Translations under genes and position numbers: made by a program
DNA from: Flexilinea sp.
GTDB taxonomy: Bacteria > Chloroflexota > Anaerolineae > Anaerolineales > Anaerolineaceae
Direction: 5' to 3'
Length of the DNA stretch: 33,730 nt
Assembly: GCA_026645735.1 (NCBI GenBank)
Contig: JAPKMT010000035.1
Location: 1 to 33,730 of the forward strand
The notes under the pieces: generated by a model
What the model saw: the letters and a program-made list of their open reading frames with translations, nothing else
Told to the model about the DNA's origin: nothing
Databases searched by the model: none
Shown: positions 28,519 through 33,730 of the stretch, one piece after another
Numbering within the stretch: position 1 is the stretch's first letter
How the letters are laid out: each line of letters begins with the position of its first letter

Positions 28519-29829
28519 ATGAATCCATTCCTGCGCAAGATTTCCAGAAAAATTCCCAATCCAATTCTCAGCCGATTGACATACCTTTATTCATCCGGTA
28601 TAAAATCCGCTTTCTTTCGGAAACCTCAGTATGAGGATGAAATCTTGCGAAAAATGTCATTTTACACGAATCAGAAAGCACCCAAAAGGCTGTTGATTGA
28701 TGTAAGCCACCAGGTCTATTCTTCCCAAAAAAGTGGCATTCCGCGAGTTGTCAACAAAATTTCTACTGCCCTTCTGCAAACAGATCAGTCTGATTTTTCA
28801 TTCGAATTTGTGATGATTCTGAACGGAGAACTCTATTCAGCCCGCAGATTTACGGAAAGAATTCTGTCTCTCGAAACAGGTTCACTGGGAATTGACGAAA
28901 AGATTAAGCTACAAAGAGGGGATCAGATTCTGATCCTGGATAATGCATGGGACAAATTGCCTTCCTACCTGCCCTATTTTGAAAAAGTAAAAGCGCTTCA
29001 GGGGAAAATCGGCACTGTCGTCAATGATCTTTTACCGACACAGCATCCGGAATGGTTTCCAAAGGACTTTTTAGCGGTTTTTCTGAATACTTTGCCGTTG
29101 ATCTGCCAATGGAATGATCTGCTTTTCTGCATATCAGAAACAACGCGAAACGATATGAGAGAATGGACGCAGCGCAACTGTCCGCAGGAAATCAGTCGCT
29201 TACAATTCCTTACCTTTACACAGGGAGCTGAAATCGGAGAAACTGACGCGCAGAAATCGCCAATTCGCGAGTCATTGCAGCAATTCTTACAGAACGCAAA
29301 AAATGAAAAAGCGTGCATATTCGTTCAGGTCAGTGTAATTCAGCCGAGAAAAGGTCAGGATTATGCGCTGGATGCCTTTGAGAAATTGTGGAAGCAGGAT
29401 GAAAATTATCGGCTCGTTTATGTCGGCAGCAAAGGCTGGATGGCGGATGAATTATACGAAAGAATTCTGAATCATCCGGAAGCCGGAAAGCGATTCTTCT
29501 ACACAGGGAGAGCCAGCGAACCGGAATTGGTTGAAATTTTGGATCAATCCACTGCCCTGATTTCACCCTCACGCGGAGAAGGATATGGGCTGCCGGTGGT
29601 TGAAGCCGCCTTGCGCGGTCTGCCGGTACTTGTCAGCGATATACCCATATATCATGAAGTGGTTGGAGAAGGCGGATTGTTTTTCTCACTGGAGAACATA
29701 GACTCACTTTGCGATTGCGTGCGCGAAATCAGCCAATGGACGGATGCAATGCGGAAAGAAAAAGCGGCAAAAGTACCTGTCGGAACCTGGCAGCAAGGCG
29801 CAAGCGAATTGCTTGCCGGTTATTTATAA
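28519..29829 (+). CDS. Family 4 (GT-B) glycosyltransferase
   Basis: 436 residues. The C-terminal half is a GT-B donor-binding domain: VSVIQPRKGQDYALDAFEKL, LVYVGSKGW, FFYTGRASEPELVEIL, then the E-x7-E signature SPSRGEGYGLPVVEAALRG with PVLVSDIPIYHEVVGEGG. The N-terminal half has IDVSHQVYSSQKSGIPRVV, typical of mannosyltransferase-like relatives acting on polysaccharides. It is cytoplasmic, with no membrane segment. It may add sugars to capsule, O-antigen-like or envelope glycans; the sugar is unknown. It ends 29 nt before alr on the same strand, so the two may be co-transcribed. No good ribosome-binding site is seen at the ATG. Confidence 0.87.
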   Translation: MNPFLRKISRKIPNPILSRLTYLYSSGIKSAFFRKPQYEDEILRKMSFYTNQKAPKRLLIDVSHQVYSSQKSGIPRVVNKISTALLQTDQSDFSFEFVMILNGELYSARRFTERILSLETGSLGIDEKIKLQRGDQILILDNAWDKLPSYLPYFEKVKALQGKIGTVVNDLLPTQHPEWFPKDFLAVFLNTLPLICQWNDLLFCISETTRNDMREWTQRNCPQEISRLQFLTFTQGAEIGETDAQKSPIRESLQQFLQNAKNEKACIFVQVSVIQPRKGQDYALDAFEKLWKQDENYRLVYVGSKGWMADELYERILNHPEAGKRFFYTGRASEPELVEILDQSTALISPSRGEGYGLPVVEAALRGLPVLVSDIPIYHEVVGEGGLFFSLENIDSLCDCVREISQWTDAMRKEKAAKVPVGTWQQGASELLAGYL

Positions 29830-29858
29830 GATCCTTGAATGATTCAGTGTGGCAATTT

Positions 29859-30974
29859 ATGAAACAGAAAATTTATGAAAATTGGGTTGAAATTGATTTA
29901 GAAGCGATTCAAACGAATATTCGCCTGATTCGCAAAATATCCGGTTGTCCGGTAATCGCGGTCATCAAGGCAAATGCCTATGGTCATGGTGTTGTGCCGG
30001 TTGCACAGGCAGCTTTGGATGCCGGAAGCAATTTTTTTGCTGTTGCCCGATTTTGTGAAGCGATGGAACTTAGAAATGCAGGATTTCAAATCCCCATCCT
30101 GCTGTTTGGAAGATTGTCCCCCAAAAATGCTGTTGAAGCAGCCTCAAAAAATATACGTGCTGCCATCTTCTGCCGGGAACAAATCGCCGAACTTACGGAA
30201 GCGCTCGGTGCAAACGGCAAGAAATTGCTCGTTCATGCAAAAGTGGATACTGGAATGGGACGACTTGGGATCCTTGCCGATTCAGGTCTTGAACTCGTAC
30301 AAGCGATTCATAACGCCCCGGAGTTGGAGATAGAGGGCTTGTATTCACATTTTGCCCGAGCCGATGAAGAAGATCCAGCCACAACCGATCTGCAGATCGA
30401 GCGATTTGATCTGCTGGTCAATTTACTGACCCATAACGGTTTAAGGCCCAAAATCGTGCACACTGCGAATTCAGCCGGCGCATTATTTCACCCAGCCGCC
30501 TGTCGCTATGACATGGTCCGTGGCGGGATCGCGATCTATGGGTTACATCCCTCATCGCAGACCAGACTGCCCGCAGGATTTTGTCCGGCTTTAACCTGGA
30601 AAGCACAAATCATTTCGATAAAAACACTGCCAGCCGGATCGGGAATCAGTTACGGGCACAAATATACGACGAAACAAGACGGAGATCGGATTGGCGTCAT
30701 TCCTGTCGGTTATGCGGATGGTTATCGTAGAATTGCCGGAAATATGGTTCTGGCAGGCGGCCGACGGCTACCGGTTTTAGGAAACATCTGCATGGACCAG
30801 TGCATGATTGATCTGAACCGAGTACCGGATGTCCAACCAGGAGATGAGGTTGTTCTCATCGGATCCCAGGGAAGCGAGACCATCACGGCTGAGGAAGTGG
30901 CTGAACGGTGGGGGACAATCAACTATGAAGTAACCTGCGGAATTGCCAACCGCGTAAATCGCATTTATTGTTAA
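29859..30974 (+). CDS. alr: Alanine racemase
   Basis: 371 residues, full length. The PLP lysine is in VIAVIKANAYGHG near residue 36, and the second catalytic base is the tyrosine of SGISYGHKYT near residue 265. Other family marks are DTGMGRLGI, YSHFARADEED, HTANSAG, DMVRGGIAIYG, PVGYADGY and GNICMDQCMIDL. It interconverts L- and D-alanine for peptidoglycan. The N-terminal sequence KQKIYENWVEIDLEAIQTNI matches the family start, so ATG at 29859 is used although its ribosome-binding site is weak; an in-frame GTG lies at 29847, and the frame further upstream overlaps the glycosyltransferase and is not coding. Confidence 0.95.
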   Translation: MKQKIYENWVEIDLEAIQTNIRLIRKISGCPVIAVIKANAYGHGVVPVAQAALDAGSNFFAVARFCEAMELRNAGFQIPILLFGRLSPKNAVEAASKNIRAAIFCREQIAELTEALGANGKKLLVHAKVDTGMGRLGILADSGLELVQAIHNAPELEIEGLYSHFARADEEDPATTDLQIERFDLLVNLLTHNGLRPKIVHTANSAGALFHPAACRYDMVRGGIAIYGLHPSSQTRLPAGFCPALTWKAQIISIKTLPAGSGISYGHKYTTKQDGDRIGVIPVGYADGYRRIAGNMVLAGGRRLPVLGNICMDQCMIDLNRVPDVQPGDEVVLIGSQGSETITAEEVAERWGTINYEVTCGIANRVNRIYC

Positions 30975-30976
30975 TA

Positions 30977-31094
30977 AGCAACAATTCGATTGTCCTTTCA
31001 AATAAATAAAGAAAATATATTGTTCTTATCGTTTTACACAAAGCGCAAAACGATAAGAACAATATTAAAATACTTTTCATATTATAAATTACTG
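30977..31094. repeat. Palindromic repeat element, copy J
   Basis: Left end AGCAACAATTCGATTG and right end ATTATAAATTACTG. The hairpin at 31017-31065 has type 2 arms (ATTGTTCTTATCGTTTT), perfect except for two A-C mismatches next to an AAA loop. Compared with copy E, GG/CC has become CG/CG with pairing kept. It lies 2 nt after the alr stop and ends 17 nt before the recJ start. Confidence 0.83.
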
Positions 31095-31111
31095 ATTAAC
31101 AAGGATCCGCT

Positions 31112-32824
31112 TTGGCTAATTCACTTTATCGATGGAACCTCTATCCTGAAATTCCGGTGGATATATCGGAAGCCTTATCCGCATATCCACGAATACAAAG
31201 AAAACTGCTTTTCAATCGAGGCATATGCACAGCGCCGGATGCCAGTATCTTCCTCAGACAGCAAGGGTCATTGTATGATCCCTTTCTGCTGGAGGATATG
31301 GACAAGGCGGTCAAAACCATTTTTTCCGTAATTCAAGAGGGAAAATCCATCGCGATTTATGGTGACTATGATGTCGATGGGGTCACGGCAACCAGTTTGC
31401 TGGTTCAGGTCTTGCGAAAGTATCATGCGGACGTACGGGGGTATATTCCGAACCGATTTGAAGAAGGATACGGTGTAAATATGGATGCCGTTCAGATCCT
31501 TCACGATGAACAAATCCAGTTAATGATCACAGTGGATTGTGGAATTCGATCCGCAAAGGAAACCGATTTTGCCAAATCGTTGGGGATGGAGGTTATCATT
31601 TCAGATCACCATGAACCGTCTGATGAACTGCCAATGGCTGCGGCAGCAATTTTATGCCCGAAAAAAGCCTCTGATTCCTACCCGGACAAAAGTTTGGCTG
31701 GTGTCGGACTGGCATACAAAATTGCAGAAGCACTGTTGAAAACTGAACCAATGGATGGAATCTCTGCGGATGACTGGCTGGATCTGGTGGCAATTGGAAC
31801 CGTCGCCGATATGGTCCCATTGGTTCATGAAAATCGAAGCCTGGTAAAAAAAGGAATTCAAAAATTACAGCAAACCGTCAAACCCGGGATTCAGGCGCTC
31901 GCCGATGTCTCCGGTATAAAACTGTCCGGCTTGAAAGCTTCCAATATCGGTTTTGCATTAGGACCGCGCTTAAATGCAGCCGGCAGGCTGGAAACGGCTA
32001 AACTGTCCTTTGATTTGTTGATGAGCGGAAATTATGAAGAAGCACGCAATTTTGCCCTGGCATTGGACGAGCAAAACAAATTCCGGCAGGAATTAACAAA
32101 AGACACACAAGAAAGCGTCATCTCAAATATCGACTCTCAAAAAATTCCGGATCTGATTGCGGCATCGGATCCTGCCTTCAATATGGGGATTGTCGGACTG
32201 GCAGCTTCCAGACTGACTGAAAAATATTATCGGCCGGCGATTGTCGGTGCCAGCGGTGAAGAATTCACGCGGGCATCCTGCAGAAGCATACCGGAATTTC
32301 ATATTACCCACGCATTGGATCAATGCGCCGATCTGCTGGAACGTCACGGCGGTCATGCAATGGCCGCAGGGTTGACTGTGAAAAATGAAAACTGGAACAA
32401 ACTGATCGACCGGCTGCTCGAAATTGCTCAGCATGATTTATACGGGAAAGACCTTTGCCCATCGAAAACGGCCGACATGGAAGTCTCACTGGATTATTTA
32501 CAGGGATTTGTTCTGGACCAGATTGCAGAAATGGAACCTTTTGGTTACAGTAATCCGGAAGCTGTTTTTATCGTCAGAAATCTGCAAGTAAAATCTGCCC
32601 GACCTGTTGGAACAGACCTGAACCACCTGCGTCTGTCGTTGATCTCAGAAAACAATATCAGCATCGATGGCATCGCGTTCCGACAATCCAGTTGGGCTGA
32701 AGATATGCCCGCCAAAATTGATGTTCTGTGTTATTTTGAGAAAAATGTCTGGCGCGACCGGGAAAGCCTGCAGCTGAATATCATTGACATCCGTCCTGCT
32801 GATGAAAATGGCAATAAAAAATAA
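31112..32824 (+). CDS. recJ: Single-stranded-DNA-specific exonuclease RecJ
   Basis: 570 residues, normal for bacterial RecJ. DHH-family motifs are AIYGDYDVDGVTAT, MITVDCG, ISDHHEPSDELP and VAIGTVADMVPL. The DHHA1 domain includes GPRLNAAGRL and ERHGGHAMAAG, and an OB-fold C-terminus starts around LQVKSARPVGTDLNHLRLSL. RecJ degrades single-stranded DNA 5' to 3' in recombination and mismatch repair. The start is TTG at 31112, with AAGGAT about 6 nt upstream; MANSLYRWNLYPEIP matches the usual N-terminus and no ATG is close by. It is downstream of alr, separated by repeat copy J. Confidence 0.95.
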   Translation: MANSLYRWNLYPEIPVDISEALSAYPRIQRKLLFNRGICTAPDASIFLRQQGSLYDPFLLEDMDKAVKTIFSVIQEGKSIAIYGDYDVDGVTATSLLVQVLRKYHADVRGYIPNRFEEGYGVNMDAVQILHDEQIQLMITVDCGIRSAKETDFAKSLGMEVIISDHHEPSDELPMAAAAILCPKKASDSYPDKSLAGVGLAYKIAEALLKTEPMDGISADDWLDLVAIGTVADMVPLVHENRSLVKKGIQKLQQTVKPGIQALADVSGIKLSGLKASNIGFALGPRLNAAGRLETAKLSFDLLMSGNYEEARNFALALDEQNKFRQELTKDTQESVISNIDSQKIPDLIAASDPAFNMGIVGLAASRLTEKYYRPAIVGASGEEFTRASCRSIPEFHITHALDQCADLLERHGGHAMAAGLTVKNENWNKLIDRLLEIAQHDLYGKDLCPSKTADMEVSLDYLQGFVLDQIAEMEPFGYSNPEAVFIVRNLQVKSARPVGTDLNHLRLSLISENNISIDGIAFRQSSWAEDMPAKIDVLCYFEKNVWRDRESLQLNIIDIRPADENGNKK

Positions 32825-32855
32825 AAAAACGAATCGATGAGCACAAGGATTCGTT
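32821..32855 (-). terminator. Rho-independent terminator of the last glycosyltransferase gene
   Basis: AACGAATC (32828-32835) and GATTCGTT (32848-32855) pair around 12 nt. On the minus strand a seven-T run follows. It lies about 60 nt after the stop of the minus-strand glycosyltransferase and touches the recJ stop codon. On the plus strand no T run follows. Confidence 0.7.
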
Positions 32856-32915
32856 CCAATATTACGATTCGAAAACGCTATTTTTACATTCCAACAGCGC
32901 GCTCTGCCAGGGTCT

Positions 32916-33599
32916 TTAATCCACAAAGCGATATTTTATCAGCGTCCAAACAGCGATAAAACCATCCCGGGCTTTAATCTTTTTCCCTTCTGTGTAATAG
33001 CGGGGAGTGAATTCTATTGGAACTTCATATAAACGAAAACCGCGTTTCAAGACTTTTGCAGTAAACTCCGGTTCAAAATCGAAACTGCGGGAATGAAGCG
33101 GTATATCCCGAATCATGGATACTTTAAATAACTTGTAACCGGTTTCCATATCGGACAGAATATTGTTATACAAAATATTCGTCAGAAATGTCAGCAGGCG
33201 ATTTGCCACCATATTCCAGAATAAAATCGGGCGGCGAGCTCCTCCCAAAAAACGGGAACCATATACAATATCGGCAATGCCGTCTTCAATCGGTTTAATC
33301 AACTTCGGGTAGCAATACGGATCATATTCCAAATCCGCGTCCTGGATAATGGCATATTCACAGTGCGCATTCTGTATCCCTTTTCTGACAGCAGCACCTT
33401 TTCCTTCATTTTTTTCGCTGGTAATGACGCGTACCAGCGGATCGGACCCATATCCCTTTAATATCTCTTTTGTCCCATCCGTTGAACCATCATCCACGAC
33501 TAAAATCTCTGTAGCCAAATTCGTTGCCTTGACCCTGGAAATTATCTCTTTCAGCGTTTTCTCTTCATTCAAAACCGGAATTATGACAGTTAAGTCCAT
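32916..33599 (-). CDS. Family 2 glycosyltransferase (DPM1/polyprenyl-phosphate glycosyltransferase-like)
   Basis: About 227 residues. The GT-A motifs are VIIPVLNEEKT, LVVDDGSTDGT, NEGKGAAVRKG, IQDADLEYDP (DxD) and the late GYKLFK and FEPEFTAKVLKRG. These are typical of dolichyl/undecaprenyl-phosphate sugar transferases, which load a sugar onto a lipid carrier. No membrane tail is seen. ATG at 33599 has AAAGG about 7 nt upstream and places MDLTVIIPVLNEE at the start; the frame continuing to 33668 has no ribosome-binding site. It ends in a good terminator. Confidence 0.9.
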   Translation of the reverse strand: MDLTVIIPVLNEEKTLKEIISRVKATNLATEILVVDDGSTDGTKEILKGYGSDPLVRVITSEKNEGKGAAVRKGIQNAHCEYAIIQDADLEYDPYCYPKLIKPIEDGIADIVYGSRFLGGARRPILFWNMVANRLLTFLTNILYNNILSDMETGYKLFKVSMIRDIPLHSRSFDFEPEFTAKVLKRGFRLYEVPIEFTPRYYTEGKKIKARDGFIAVWTLIKYRFVD

Positions 33600-33676
33600 G
33601 TGCAACCTTTCCACCTTCAAAGTTGTTGTTAGTATAATCGAAAAAAAAAAGTCGCGAAAGGTCGTCACTCAACATT

Positions 33677-33730
33677 CAGCGATTCAAACTATGGGGAGAT
33701 TTATATATTGTTGTGTTGTTTTTGCGCAGA
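33677..33730. repeat. Palindromic repeat element, copy K (cut by window edge)
   Basis: CAGCGATTCAAACTATGGGG followed by the type 1 left arm TTGTTGTGTTGTTTTTGCGC and the first loop bases; the right half lies beyond the window. Confidence 0.75.

Noticed and set aside
2434-33730. CRISPR array made of the recurrent hairpin repeats
   Set aside because: Copies are kilobases apart, vary in sequence, have no uniform spacers, and no cas gene is present.
2434-33730. Hairpin elements as ordinary rho-independent terminators
   Set aside because: Most have no T tract after the stem, several lie between divergent genes, and the conserved outer ends extend far beyond a terminator.

Overview
The window looks like a chromosomal segment of an anaerobic, moderately AT-rich bacterium, most plausibly a Chloroflexota/Anaerolineae member. 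The hints are secreted proteins with Thr/Pro-rich (TPTP) linkers, a membrane-anchored SUMF1-like protein, many Fe-S flavoprotein modules and heavy c-di-GMP signalling. A Firmicutes-like origin (yloU-yloV pair, PepV) cannot be excluded from sequence alone. No phage, plasmid or complete insertion sequence is visible.

Layout. (1) 1-1392, minus: the Asp23/Gls24 gene followed by a FakA-type DAK2 gene cut by the window edge. (2) 1669-2391, minus: a family 2 glycosyltransferase. (3) 2742-10412: a c-di-GMP cluster. Two large paralogues (double periplasmic solute-binding sensor, membrane segment, degenerate GGDEF, intact EAL) flank a PAS-GGDEF diguanylate cyclase with intact GGDEF and RxxD motifs. (4) 11024-11740, plus: an orphan DUF5343-like gene. 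(5) 12028-18899, minus: an apparent operon of a membrane-anchored SUMF1-like protein, a NuoE-like protein, a 984-residue NuoF-like fusion, and a 673-residue fusion of a NuoG N-terminus, a NapH-like membrane domain and a NapG-like polyferredoxin. This could carry electrons from a cytoplasmic NADH-type module across the membrane, and it is the strongest candidate here for an undescribed system. (6) 19485-23863, minus: two paralogous secreted proteins built of repeated domains with a C-x4-C motif. (7) 24072-24767: a small LuxR-type regulator with a near-consensus promoter overlapped by an inverted repeat, and tRNA-Pro(GGG). (8) 24911-25161: two copies of a dispersed repeat with TGTCATTGC ends. 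(9) 26197-26611, minus: a toxin-antitoxin module (MqsR-like toxin; antitoxin combining an MqsA-type zinc finger, XRE HTH and Panacea domain). (10) 26906-33599: pepV, a family 4 glycosyltransferase, alr, recJ and a second family 2 glycosyltransferase.

Overlaid on this is a family of about 120-bp intergenic elements, with 11 recognisable copies or fragments plus one doubtful. Each has inverted ends resembling CAGCAATTCGAAATATGG and a long, often perfect central hairpin. The hairpin arms differ between copies while their base pairing is kept. No copy interrupts a gene. I consider this element family the second main discovery of the window.
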